Source of the DNA: Rhodopseudomonas sp.
GTDB lineage: Bacteria > Pseudomonadota > Alphaproteobacteria > Rhizobiales > Xanthobacteraceae
Direction: 5' to 3'
DNA: 64,000 nt
Assembly: GCA_016124795.1 (NCBI GenBank)
Contig: WGNB01000007.1
Location: 1 to 64,000, forward strand
Below are positions 49,780-58,673 of the stretch, one piece after another. A program made the position numbers and the translations under genes. Position 1 is the stretch's first letter; every line of letters starts with the position of its first letter. The notes under the pieces are model-generated. The model was not told the DNA's origin and made no database searches. It saw nothing but the letters and a program-made list of their open reading frames with translations.

Positions 49780-51174
49780 TTACAGCGACTTGACGATGCT
49801 TTCGGTCATCTTCTTGGCATCGCCAAGCAGCATCATCGTGTTGTCGCGGTAGAACAGCGGGTTGTCGATGCCGGCATACCCCGAGGCGAGCGAGCGCTTG
49901 ATGAACATCACGGTGCCGGCCTTCCAGACCTGCAACACCGGCATGCCGTAAATCGGCGAGGTCTTGTCCTCTTCGGCCGCCGGGTTGGTGACGTCGTTGG
50001 CGCCGATCACGAAGGCGATGTCGGCCTGCGCGAACTCCGAGTTGATGTCCTCGAGCTCGAACACTTCGTCATACGGCACATTGGCTTCGGCGAGCAGCAC
50101 GTTCATGTGGCCGGGCATGCGGCCTGCGACCGGGTGAATGGCGTATTTCACCTCGACGCCTTCGGCCTTCAGTTTATCGGCCATCTCTTTGAGCGCGTGC
50201 TGCGCCTGCGCCACCGCCATGCCGTAGCCCGGCACGATGATGACCTTCTGCGCGTTCTTCATGATGTAACCGGCATCCTCGGCCGAGCCGAGCTTGACCG
50301 GGCGCTGCTCAGCACCGCCGGAGGCCGCCGCCGTTTCGCCGCCGAAACCGCCGAGGATGACCGAGATGAACGAGCGGTTCATCGCGTGGCACATGATGTA
50401 GGACAGGATCGCGCCCGACGAACCGACCAGCGCGCCGGTGATGATCAACGCCGAATTGCCGAGCGTGAAGCCGATGCCGGCGGCCGCCCAGCCCGAATAC
50501 GAATTCAGCATCGAAATCACGACCGGCATATCGGCGCCGCCGATCGGAATGATGATCAGCACGCCGAGCAGCAGCGCGAGGCCGGTGATAACCCAGAACT
50601 CGAGCGCGGTCTGATGCAGGTAGAAACTGACGATGAAGCCGACCAGCGCGATGGCGAGCGCGATGTTGATGAGATGGCGCCCGGGCAGCGTGATCGGCTT
50701 GCCGCTCATGCGCGCCGACAGCTTCAGGAACGCGATGACCGAGCCGGTGAAGGTCAGCGCGCCGATCGCGACGCCGAGCGACATTTCGATCAGGCTCTGC
50801 TGATGAATATGGCCGTGCGTGCCGATGCCGAAGGCCGAAGGCGCATAGAACGCGCCGGCCGCCACCAGCACCGCCGCCATGCCGACCAGCGAGTGGAAAG
50901 CCGCGACCAGTTCCGGCATCGAGGTCATCGGCACCTTACGCGCGATCACCGCGCCGATGCCGCCGCCGATGACGATACCGCCAACGATCAGCGCCCAGCC
51001 CAGGGCATCCGCCGGCGGACTGGCCGCCAGGGTGGTCAGCACGGCAATCGTCATGCCGATCATGCCGAGCGTGTTGCCGCGACGCGACGAGTCCGGGCTC
51101 GACAGCCCGCGCAGCGCGAGGATGAACAGAACGCCGGCGACGAGATAAAGTAACGCGACCAGATTGGGGCTCAT
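49780..51174 (-). CDS. pntB: NAD(P)+ transhydrogenase, beta subunit
   Basis: A 464-residue inner-membrane protein: about nine membrane helices (~5-260) forming half of the proton path, then the NADP(H)-binding domain III (~285-464) with KVIIVPGYGMAVAQAQHALKE, GRMPGHMNVLLAEANVPYD, VIGANDVTNPAAEEDKTSPIYGMP and SGYAGIDNPLF. It transfers hydride between NADH and NADP+ using the proton gradient, supplying NADPH. The start at 51174 is 8 bases from the pntAB stop. The three-part PntAA/PntAB/PntB form is typical of alphaproteobacteria. Confidence 0.97.
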   Translation of the reverse strand: MSPNLVALLYLVAGVLFILALRGLSSPDSSRRGNTLGMIGMTIAVLTTLAASPPADALGWALIVGGIVIGGGIGAVIARKVPMTSMPELVAAFHSLVGMAAVLVAAGAFYAPSAFGIGTHGHIHQQSLIEMSLGVAIGALTFTGSVIAFLKLSARMSGKPITLPGRHLINIALAIALVGFIVSFYLHQTALEFWVITGLALLLGVLIIIPIGGADMPVVISMLNSYSGWAAAGIGFTLGNSALIITGALVGSSGAILSYIMCHAMNRSFISVILGGFGGETAAASGGAEQRPVKLGSAEDAGYIMKNAQKVIIVPGYGMAVAQAQHALKEMADKLKAEGVEVKYAIHPVAGRMPGHMNVLLAEANVPYDEVFELEDINSEFAQADIAFVIGANDVTNPAAEEDKTSPIYGMPVLQVWKAGTVMFIKRSLASGYAGIDNPLFYRDNTMMLLGDAKKMTESIVKSL

Positions 51175-51181
51175 GGCGCGC

Positions 51182-51505
51182 TCACTTCTTCTTTTTCTGA
51201 TACATCGCCAGCATACGCTGGGTGACGAGGAAGCCGCCGAAGATATTGATCGACGCAAAGATCAGGGCGACGAAACCGAAGGCGCGCGACCAGAGCGGGC
51301 CGGTATCGTCGCCCGCGAGCGCGACGCCGACGGCGAGCAGCGCGCCGACCACGATCACCGACGAGATCGCGTTGGTCACCGACATCAGCGGCGTATGCAG
51401 CGCCGGCGTCACCGACCAGACGACGTAATAGCCGACGAAGACGGCCAGAACGAAAATGGACAGACGAAATACGAAGGGATCGACCGCGGTCGCGAGTTCG
51501 TGCAT
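51182..51505 (-). CDS. pntAB: NAD(P)+ transhydrogenase, alpha subunit part 2
   Basis: A 107-residue membrane protein with three to four helices ([42 protein letters not shown] and [20 protein letters not shown]). [13 protein letters not shown] is the conserved membrane segment of the alpha subunit. In Escherichia coli this part is fused to PntA; here it is separate. It sits between pntAA (13 bases upstream) and pntB (7 bases downstream) and must be co-translated with them. Confidence 0.97.
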   Translation of the reverse strand: MHELATAVDPFVFRLSIFVLAVFVGYYVVWSVTPALHTPLMSVTNAISSVIVVGALLAVGVALAGDDTGPLWSRAFGFVALIFASINIFGGFLVTQRMLAMYQKKKK

Positions 51506-51517
51506 TGACGTGCCCCC

Positions 51518-52654
51518 TTAGGCCGCCGGCTTCGGCATGAAATTCGGATTTACAATGGCGCCATCGCGGGTCAGCAAGGTGCCCTTGATGATCTCATCGT
51601 CCCAGTTGATCGCCAGGGTTTTGTCCTTCTTGTCGATCATGGTTTCGATGAAGGTATAGAGGTTCTTGGCATAAAGCGCCGAGGCCGACGCCGCCAGGCG
51701 ACCGGCGACATTGAGATGGCCGACGATCTTGGCTGGGCCGACGGTGACGACCTCGCCGGCCTTGGCGCCTTCGACATTGCCGCCGCGCTCGACCGCCAGA
51801 TCGACGATGACCGAGCCCGGCCGCATCGAGGCCACCATCTCGGCCGAAATCAGCTTCGGCGCCGGGCGGCCCGGAATCAGCGCGGTGGTGATGACGATGT
51901 CCTGCTTCTTGATGTGCTCAGCGGTCAACGCGGCTTGCTTGGCCTGATATTCCGCCGACATCGGCTTGGCGTAGCCGCCCGCCGTCTGCGCGTTCTTGAA
52001 CTCCTCGTCCTCGACCGCCAGGAACTTGGCGCCGAGACTTTCAACCTGCTCCTTGGTCGCCGGGCGCACGTCGGTAGCGGTGACGATGGCGCCGAGGCGG
52101 CGGGCGGTCGCGATCGCCTGAAGGCCGGCGACGCCGACGCCCATGACGAAGACTTTCGCCGCCGGCACGGTGCCGGCCGCCGTCATCATCATCGGCAGCG
52201 CGCGGCCGTATTCTTCCGCCGCGTCGATGACGGCGCGGTAACCGGCCAAATTGGCCTGGCTGGACAGCACGTCCATCGACTGCGCACGGGTGATGCGCGG
52301 CATCAATTCCATGGCGAAGCCGACCAGACCGGCATCGGCCATCTGCTTGAGCGCGGCTTCGTTGCCGTAAGGGTCCATGATCGCGACGACCATGGACCCT
52401 TTTTTGTAGGAGGCCAGTTCGTCGGCGGTCGGACGGCGGACCTTAAGCACCAGATCGGCAGTCGTGGCGACATCGTCGCCGCCGAGTTCCGCGCCAGCCG
52501 CTTCGAAATCGGCGTCGAGAATGCCAGAGCCGAGGCCGGCGCCGCGGGCCACCGCGACGTCAGCACCCAACGCCTTGAACTTCTTCACCGTTTCGGGTGT
52601 GGCCGCGACCCGAGGCTCGAGGGCGTCCGTTTCACGCGCAACCGCAATTCGCAT
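51518..52654 (-). CDS. pntAA: NAD(P)+ transhydrogenase, alpha subunit part 1
   Basis: A 378-residue NAD(H)-binding domain I of the proton-translocating transhydrogenase. RIAVARETDALEPRVAATPETVKKF at the start and KVFVMGVGVAGLQAIATARRLGAIVTATDVRP (GxGxxG Rossmann loop) are diagnostic, with VITTALIPGRPAPKLI and VDLAVERGGN following. It is soluble and faces the cytosol. The gene order is cytochrome oxidase subunit IV, pntAA, pntAB, pntB on one strand. Confidence 0.97.
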   Translation of the reverse strand: MRIAVARETDALEPRVAATPETVKKFKALGADVAVARGAGLGSGILDADFEAAGAELGGDDVATTADLVLKVRRPTADELASYKKGSMVVAIMDPYGNEAALKQMADAGLVGFAMELMPRITRAQSMDVLSSQANLAGYRAVIDAAEEYGRALPMMMTAAGTVPAAKVFVMGVGVAGLQAIATARRLGAIVTATDVRPATKEQVESLGAKFLAVEDEEFKNAQTAGGYAKPMSAEYQAKQAALTAEHIKKQDIVITTALIPGRPAPKLISAEMVASMRPGSVIVDLAVERGGNVEGAKAGEVVTVGPAKIVGHLNVAGRLAASASALYAKNLYTFIETMIDKKDKTLAINWDDEIIKGTLLTRDGAIVNPNFMPKPAA

Positions 52655-52684
52655 CGCTAGGCCCCCGCTTAAGCGAATTCAAGT

Positions 52685-52981
52685 TTAGTGCGACAGGCCG
52701 GTAAAGGCGAAGATCAGGAAGCAGATCGCAAAAGCGATGTAGCTCGAGGTCTTGGTGCCGGTCACGAGACCCGGCACCAGGCCGATGATCGCGATGATGA
52801 AAATCGGCAGGGCGACCAGCCAGTGGCCCATCACGCCGCCGACAGTCAGACCGAACAGCAGATTGATGACGTGGACCGCACCAACGAAAGCGAATTTGAC
52901 GAAGGTCTCGTAGGTGTGCTCGTGCGCCGGATAGTCGTTGCCCGTGGCGGTGGCGTATTCGACGGTGCCGTGGTCGGCCAT
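52685..52981 (-). CDS. aa3-type cytochrome c oxidase subunit IV
   Basis: A 98-residue small membrane subunit. The motif HEHTYETFVKFAFVGAV near residues 19-35 identifies the bacterial aa3 oxidase subunit IV domain, which adds one helix at the outer edge of the complex. Two further hydrophobic stretches (LFGLTVGGVMGHWLVALPIFIIAIIG and SYIAFAICFLIFAF) follow. In related genomes it is regularly placed before pntAA, as here (30-base gap), although the functional reason is not established. Confidence 0.85.
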   Translation of the reverse strand: MADHGTVEYATATGNDYPAHEHTYETFVKFAFVGAVHVINLLFGLTVGGVMGHWLVALPIFIIAIIGLVPGLVTGTKTSSYIAFAICFLIFAFTGLSH

Positions 52982-53142
52982 GACGGTCAGTCTCCGAGTG
53001 ATGTAGGTCCCTAGCGGCAGGGAGGTAGCGCAAATGCCCGGCAAGGGCAACGCCCGCCGGCGGGCAAGCCCCATCAATCGCCCACAGGGCACCCGGCCCG
53101 AAATCAGCCGCTCACGAAGTTTTTGCCGGCAAATCGCTCCGG

Positions 53143-54537
53143 TCAGGCGCCGGACAGCGCCTCGAACGGTTTAAGCCCGGCCGCCGCCAGCGCCGCGCTT
53201 TGCCGCTCCGCGACCTGGTCCTGCGCGAAATTCTCGATCGCTTCGTTGAACAGCCGGAAGAAATTCAGCTCGGCGGCCAGATGCAGGAAGACCGCGCCGA
53301 GACCGACAGCGGCCCGGTCCATGAAGACGAATTCGCGCGGGACCCGAACCGGACCGAGCTTTTTCAGCGCCTGATGCACCTGAAAGGCCTGTTTGCGGCC
53401 GTATTCCGAGGGTTTGACGCCATCGGCGATAGTGCGGACCCGGTCGTCGAGCAAGGGGCCATAGATAAAGCGTGCCCAGATATTGAGCGCGGCGATCAGA
53501 TCCTGGTTCAGTCGCTTGAAGCCCCAGGTCTCATAGGCATGGACCACCCGAGCCTCATCCCCCTCGAGCAGGCCGCGATAGAGATCGACCACGCCGCCCA
53601 CAAAGCTGTCGGGGAAGATGCGGATGCAACCATAGTCCAGCAGATTGATTCCGACCGGGGCGCCTTCGACATCGTCGAAGACCGAATAATTGCCGAGATG
53701 CGGGTCACCATGAATGACGCCGAAGCGGCTGAACGGAAACCACCAGGCGGTAAACATCGCGGTGGCGAGCCGGTTGCGAATCGCCAGCGGCGCGTCGCGG
53801 TGCGCCAACATTTTCGAACCGTCCATCCAATCCATGGTCAGGAGCCGTCCGGTCGACAATTCCGGCCAGACCTTGGGCACCCGGATCGCGGGCTCATCGC
53901 GCAGCATGATGCGGTAGAGCGCGACATGTTTGGCCTCGCGACCATAATCGAGTTCCTCGCGCAGGCGCGCGCCGATTTCCACGGCGATCTCGTCGGTGTC
54001 GATACCCGGGTCGAAACGCTTGCGCAGCGACAGCAGCAACCGCAACTGGCTCAGATCCGCTTCGACCGCCGACTGCATGTCGGGATATTGCAGCTTGCAG
54101 GCAAGCAGCGAACCGTCCGGCGCAATGGCGCGGTGAACCTGACCGAGCGAAGCGGCCGCCGCCGGATGATGATCGAAGGCTTTGAACCGCGCCTGCCAGT
54201 CGGGCCCGAGTTCGGTGCTCATCCGGCGCTTGACGAAGGCCCAGCCCATCGGCGGCGCCTGGCTTTGCAGTTTCATCAACTCGCTGGCGTATTCCGCCGG
54301 CACTGCGTCGGGAATGGTGGCGAGCAACTGCGCCACCTTCATGATAGGGCCTTTCAGGCCGCCGAGCGCCGAAGCAAGCGCCATCGCGTTGCCGGCGCGG
54401 TCAGGCTCGGCGCCGACCAGCCGCTGCCCCGCCATCCGCGCGGCGACGCCGCCGACCGTGGTGCCGACTTTGGCATAACGCCGCGCGCGGGCGGAGAAGC
54501 GGTTTTTCTCGGAGTCGGTGGGAGGCATGGATGCCAT
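53143..54537 (-). CDS. ABC1/UbiB family atypical protein kinase-like ATPase (AarF type)
   Basis: A 464-residue protein of the ABC1/COQ8 family, which supports ubiquinone synthesis. The family KxGQ motif appears as KVAQ (LKGPIMKVAQLLAT, ~62-75). The Ala-rich nucleotide loop is HHPAAAASLGQVHRA, the Lys is LLACKLQYP, the catalytic loop GVIHGDPHLGNY and the metal motif INLLDYGCIRIF. It lacks the C-terminal membrane helices of Escherichia coli UbiB, so it is soluble or peripheral. It lies upstream of the oxidase/pnt genes on the same strand. Confidence 0.87.
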   Translation of the reverse strand: MASMPPTDSEKNRFSARARRYAKVGTTVGGVAARMAGQRLVGAEPDRAGNAMALASALGGLKGPIMKVAQLLATIPDAVPAEYASELMKLQSQAPPMGWAFVKRRMSTELGPDWQARFKAFDHHPAAAASLGQVHRAIAPDGSLLACKLQYPDMQSAVEADLSQLRLLLSLRKRFDPGIDTDEIAVEIGARLREELDYGREAKHVALYRIMLRDEPAIRVPKVWPELSTGRLLTMDWMDGSKMLAHRDAPLAIRNRLATAMFTAWWFPFSRFGVIHGDPHLGNYSVFDDVEGAPVGINLLDYGCIRIFPDSFVGGVVDLYRGLLEGDEARVVHAYETWGFKRLNQDLIAALNIWARFIYGPLLDDRVRTIADGVKPSEYGRKQAFQVHQALKKLGPVRVPREFVFMDRAAVGLGAVFLHLAAELNFFRLFNEAIENFAQDQVAERQSAALAAAGLKPFEALSGA

Positions 54538-54583
54538 CTAATGCCTGGTGGCTCAAAAATAACAGGAGCCTGCCCTACTTACC

Positions 54584-56545
54584 CTACCCCAATCCCTCCA
54601 GTTCCTCGATCAGGCCAGCGATCACACTCAGGCCGCCATCCCAGAATTTGGGATCGCGGGCATCCAACCCGAACGGCGCCAGCAGTTCGGAGTGATGCTT
54701 GGTGCCGCCGGCCGCCAGCATGTCGAGGTAACGCTCGGCGAAGCCCTCATTGGAATGCTCGTAAACCGCATAAAGCGAGTTCACCAGACAATCGCCGAAG
54801 GCATAGGCGTAAACGTAGAACGGCGAATGGATGAAGTGCGGGATATAGGTCCAGAAGGTCTCGTAACCTTCGGTCAATTCGATCGCCGGCCCGAGACTTT
54901 CGGCCTGCACCGACATCCATAGCTCGCACAGCTTGTCGGACGTCAGTTCGCCACTGCGGCGTTCGGTGTGGACCTTGCGCTCGAAGGTGTAGAACGCGAT
55001 CTGGCGCACCACCGTATTGATCATATCCTCGACCTTGGCGGCGAGCATAGCCTTGCGCTGCTTCTTGTCGGTGGTACCGGCGAGCAGCTTGCGGAAGGTC
55101 AGCATCTCGCCGAACACGCTGGCGGTCTCGGCCAGCGTCAGCGGCGTTGGCGCCATCAGCGGGCCTTGCGGCGCGGCCAGCACCTGATGCACGCCATGAC
55201 CGAGTTCATGCGCCAGCGTCATGACGTCACGCGGCTTGCCCTGATAATTCAACAGCACATAAGGATGCGCCGACGGCACGGTCGGATGCGCGAAAGCCCC
55301 CGGCTGCTTGCCGTCGCGCACGCCGGCGTCGATCCAGTTCCGCTCGAAGAAACGATCGGCGACTTCCGCCATCTTCGGCGAAAACGCGCCATAGGCGGTC
55401 AGTACCGTGCCGCGCGCATCGGCCCAGGGAATGGTGCGCTGCTCGACCTTGGGCAACGGCGCGTTGCGGTCCCAGTAAGCCAATGACTTCTTGCCGAACC
55501 ACTTCGCTTTCAACGCGTAATAGCGATGCGATAGTTTCGGATAGGCGGACCGCACCGCCTCGACCAATGCGTCAACCACCTCCGGCTCGACCCGGTTCGA
55601 CAAATGGCGGGAATCGGCGACGTCCTTGAAGCCGCGCCAGCGATCGGAGATTTCCTTATCCTTGGCCAGCGTATTCGTAATGAGAGTGAAGGGGCGCAGA
55701 TTGGCCTTGAAGGTCCTGGCCAACGCCTGGGCGGCCTCCTTGCGCTTCTTGCCGTCGGAGTCCTGCATCAGATTGAGCGCCGGCTCGATCGCCAGGTCCT
55801 TGCCGCCGATCCGGAACCGCAAGGCGGCAATCGTGTCGTCATATTGCCGATTCCAGGCGGAATAGCCGGTCAGCGATTTCTCGTGGAAGAGTTGTTCGAT
55901 ACGATCTTCGAGCTGATATGGCTTTTCCTTGCGCACATCCTCGATCCACGGCCGGTAATGACCAAGCGGACCGCCATTCATGGGGGCGTCGAGCACGGCG
56001 TCGTCGATACGGTTGAGTTCGAGATCGAAAAATAGCAGGTGAGAATAAGCTGTGGTGATGCGCTCATTCATGTCGCCGTAGAATTTGGTGATCGCGGCAT
56101 CGGTACTGTCGCCGGCATGCAGCAAACCGGCATAAGAGCCGATGCGACCGAGCACATCACCGATCGCCTCATAACGCTTGACCGCGTCGAGCAGGCCGGG
56201 CGCGCCCGGCACCGCCGCCAGGTCGGCCAGCCGACCCTTGAAATCCGTCTCGAAGGCAACGCAGTCGGCGTCGGCCCGCTCAAGGTCCCGCTTGAGCTCC
56301 GGGCTGTCGAGACCGGGATAAAGGTCATTGAGATTCCAGGCCGGCAGCGTGCCGAGCTTGACCGCCGGACCCGCCATCTTGCGCGGCGACGCCGTCCTGG
56401 CGACGACTTTCACCGCCGGCTTGCGGACAGACTTACCGGCGGCCTTGCCGGCTGCTTTGGTGGCCGATTTGGACGCGGCTTTGACGGCGACCTTGCGGGC
56501 GACTTTGGCGGAAGCGGGCTTCTTGCGGGCAGCGGATTTGGCCAT
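54584..56545 (-). CDS. M3 family oligoendopeptidase (PepF-like) with a Lys/Ala-rich N-terminal tail
   Basis: A 653-residue zinc metallopeptidase. TLAHELGHGVHQVLAAPQGP holds the HExxH zinc motif and the helical PepF domains surround it. The protein starts with ~50 residues of alternating Lys, Ala, Ser and Val (AARKKPASAKVARKVAVKAASKSATKAAGK), a histone-H1/AlgP-like tail not part of the enzyme fold. It may bind nucleic acid, membranes or partners. ATG 56545 is the first plausible start; the upstream open frame is not protein-like. Cytosolic peptide turnover is the family role. Confidence 0.92.
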   Translation of the reverse strand: MAKSAARKKPASAKVARKVAVKAASKSATKAAGKAAGKSVRKPAVKVVARTASPRKMAGPAVKLGTLPAWNLNDLYPGLDSPELKRDLERADADCVAFETDFKGRLADLAAVPGAPGLLDAVKRYEAIGDVLGRIGSYAGLLHAGDSTDAAITKFYGDMNERITTAYSHLLFFDLELNRIDDAVLDAPMNGGPLGHYRPWIEDVRKEKPYQLEDRIEQLFHEKSLTGYSAWNRQYDDTIAALRFRIGGKDLAIEPALNLMQDSDGKKRKEAAQALARTFKANLRPFTLITNTLAKDKEISDRWRGFKDVADSRHLSNRVEPEVVDALVEAVRSAYPKLSHRYYALKAKWFGKKSLAYWDRNAPLPKVEQRTIPWADARGTVLTAYGAFSPKMAEVADRFFERNWIDAGVRDGKQPGAFAHPTVPSAHPYVLLNYQGKPRDVMTLAHELGHGVHQVLAAPQGPLMAPTPLTLAETASVFGEMLTFRKLLAGTTDKKQRKAMLAAKVEDMINTVVRQIAFYTFERKVHTERRSGELTSDKLCELWMSVQAESLGPAIELTEGYETFWTYIPHFIHSPFYVYAYAFGDCLVNSLYAVYEHSNEGFAERYLDMLAAGGTKHHSELLAPFGLDARDPKFWDGGLSVIAGLIEELEGLG

Positions 56546-56810
56546 GAGATCTATTCGCTTTCGGGGAAAATAATGAGCGCGGGGCGATAATGAATCGGCA
56601 GCCTTTATGTAAGGGCACGGACATGGCGATGCGATGGCAAAGCCGCCGATTTTCAACATTTCGAGCACCAAAAGGGACAATTCGGCCGATTCCAGCCGCG
56701 AACCGGAGCATTTAAGGGGGCATTAAGCTCAATCGCCGAGACTGCACCAAATCGGCACAGTCCTTTTCGCCGGGCGTGCTTTCGCGCCGGCGGCCGATTC
56801 GGGAGCGTTC

Positions 56811-58412
56811 ATGTCGCAGGTTGTGTTGGTCGTCGATGACGATCCGGTTCAGCGTCGTCTTGTCGAAGCCATGGTTCAGCGTTTCGGTTATCAGGTCCTG
56901 ACCGCCGACGGCGGCGACGCCGCCCTTGCACTCCTGCTTGGTGACCAGGCCGTCACGGTCGACTGCGTCGTGCTCGATCTGGTGATGCCCGATCTCGACG
57001 GCCTCGGCGTTCTGGCGCGGATGCGGCAAGCCGGCCTCGACACCCCGGTGATCGTGCAGACCGCCCATGGCGGGATCGACAATGTGGTGTCCGCCATGCG
57101 CGCTGGCGCGATCGATTTCGTCGTCAAGCCGGCCGGCCCCGAGCGCATGGAAGTCAGTTTGCGCAACGCGCTTGCCACCAAGGCGCTGACTGGCGAATTG
57201 CAACCCGTCAAACGCAGCCGCGACGGCACGCTGACGCTCGCCGATGTCATAGCCCGTTCCCCGGCGATGCAGCCCGTGCTGCGCGCCGCCGAAAAAACTG
57301 CGGCCTCGACCATCCCTGTGCTGATCGAAGGCGAAAGCGGAGTCGGCAAGGAACTGATGGCACGCGCCATTCATGGTTCCGGCGCGCGGCGGGCCAAGCC
57401 CTTCGTCGCGGTCAATTGCGGCGCGATGCCGGAGAACCTGATCGAATCGATCCTGTTCGGCCATGAGAAGGGCGCCTTTACCGGCGCCACCGAAAAGCAC
57501 ACCGGCAAATTCATCGAAGCCGACGGCGGCACGCTCTTCCTCGACGAGGTCGGCGAACTGCCGCCGGCCGCGCAGGTCAAATTGTTGCGGGCCTTGCAGG
57601 AAAGCGAGGTAGAACCGGTCGGCGCGCGCAAATCCGTCAAGGTCGATGTCCGGATCATTTCGGCGACCAATCGCGACCTGATCGCCGATGTCAAAGCCGG
57701 CCGTTTTCGCGAAGACCTGTTCTACCGGCTGCATGTCTTTCCGATCACCATTCCGCCGCTACGCCGGCGGCCTGACGATATCGCCGAACTCGCCCGGCAT
57801 TTCGTAACCCGGATCGCCGCCGAGCAAGGCAAGCGCCTGCGGCCGCTCGACAGCACGACCTTGTCGCGGCTCGCCGCCTTCGGCTGGCCGGGCAATGTCC
57901 GCCAGCTTGAAAACGCAATCTTCCGCGCCGTAGTGATGGCCGACGGCGACGCCATCGGCCTTGCCGAATTTCCGCTGCTGACCCAGCAAGCGCCGTCCTC
58001 GACACCGGCTTATTCTTCGACATTATGGCGAGACCCGCAGGACGGTGACGACGAACCGATCACGCTCGACGCCGCGCCGGCAACATCGCCCTTCATCGAT
58101 CCCGACGCCGCCGGTTATGTCAGCATCACCGAGCGAATGAGCCGGATCGATCCGGCATCGTTGACGATGACACGCCCGCAAATGGCGCTGACCGATTCGC
58201 ATAACGATGTGCGGCCGCTCGAGGATATCGAGCGCGAGGTCATCCGTTTCGCCATCGCTCATTACAATGGCCAGATGTCGGAAGTCGCGCGCCGGCTCAA
58301 GATCGGCCGTTCGACGCTGTACCGTAAGCTGGACGGCCTTGGCCTGAACGAAGCGAACGGCGCGTCCGCGGATGGCGAAGCAAAGGCGCCTGAAACCCAG
58401 GACGCCGGTTAA
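56811..58412 (+). CDS. Sigma-54-dependent response regulator (NtrC family)
   Basis: A 533-residue activator. Receiver domain (~1-120): VVLVVDDDPVQRR and VVLDLVMPD with phospho-acceptor Asp56. AAA+ domain (~150-385): Walker A GESGVGKE, GAFTGATE for sigma-54 contact, Walker B GGTLFLDEVGEL and FYRLHVFPI. Then an unusual ~90-residue polar linker and a Fis-type helix-turn-helix (MSEVARRLKIGRSTLYRKL) at ~490-515. No histidine kinase gene is beside it, so its partner is encoded elsewhere. GGGAGC precedes ATG 56811. Confidence 0.93.
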   Translation: MSQVVLVVDDDPVQRRLVEAMVQRFGYQVLTADGGDAALALLLGDQAVTVDCVVLDLVMPDLDGLGVLARMRQAGLDTPVIVQTAHGGIDNVVSAMRAGAIDFVVKPAGPERMEVSLRNALATKALTGELQPVKRSRDGTLTLADVIARSPAMQPVLRAAEKTAASTIPVLIEGESGVGKELMARAIHGSGARRAKPFVAVNCGAMPENLIESILFGHEKGAFTGATEKHTGKFIEADGGTLFLDEVGELPPAAQVKLLRALQESEVEPVGARKSVKVDVRIISATNRDLIADVKAGRFREDLFYRLHVFPITIPPLRRRPDDIAELARHFVTRIAAEQGKRLRPLDSTTLSRLAAFGWPGNVRQLENAIFRAVVMADGDAIGLAEFPLLTQQAPSSTPAYSSTLWRDPQDGDDEPITLDAAPATSPFIDPDAAGYVSITERMSRIDPASLTMTRPQMALTDSHNDVRPLEDIEREVIRFAIAHYNGQMSEVARRLKIGRSTLYRKLDGLGLNEANGASADGEAKAPETQDAG

Positions 58413-58673
58413 CCTTCAAACGAACGGCCGGCTCTTGGCGCACCGGTCTTAACGATGTGCCGCTGCCCGTCACACTGGAACTTCGGTTTTCGCACCGCCG
58501 AGGGCGCGGAATTAACGATGTCGCGTTATCGGCGGCCCGGAGATGGCGCTAACGGTTAAAGCGTTACGGACAATTCGATACACTGGTTTGAAGATGTGGG
58601 TCTGAAGCTTTCCGCTTAAAGACGTCGGGTCTTGCCCGGCTGTCGCGTTCGACGTGAGTTCAAGGGTTGAGTG

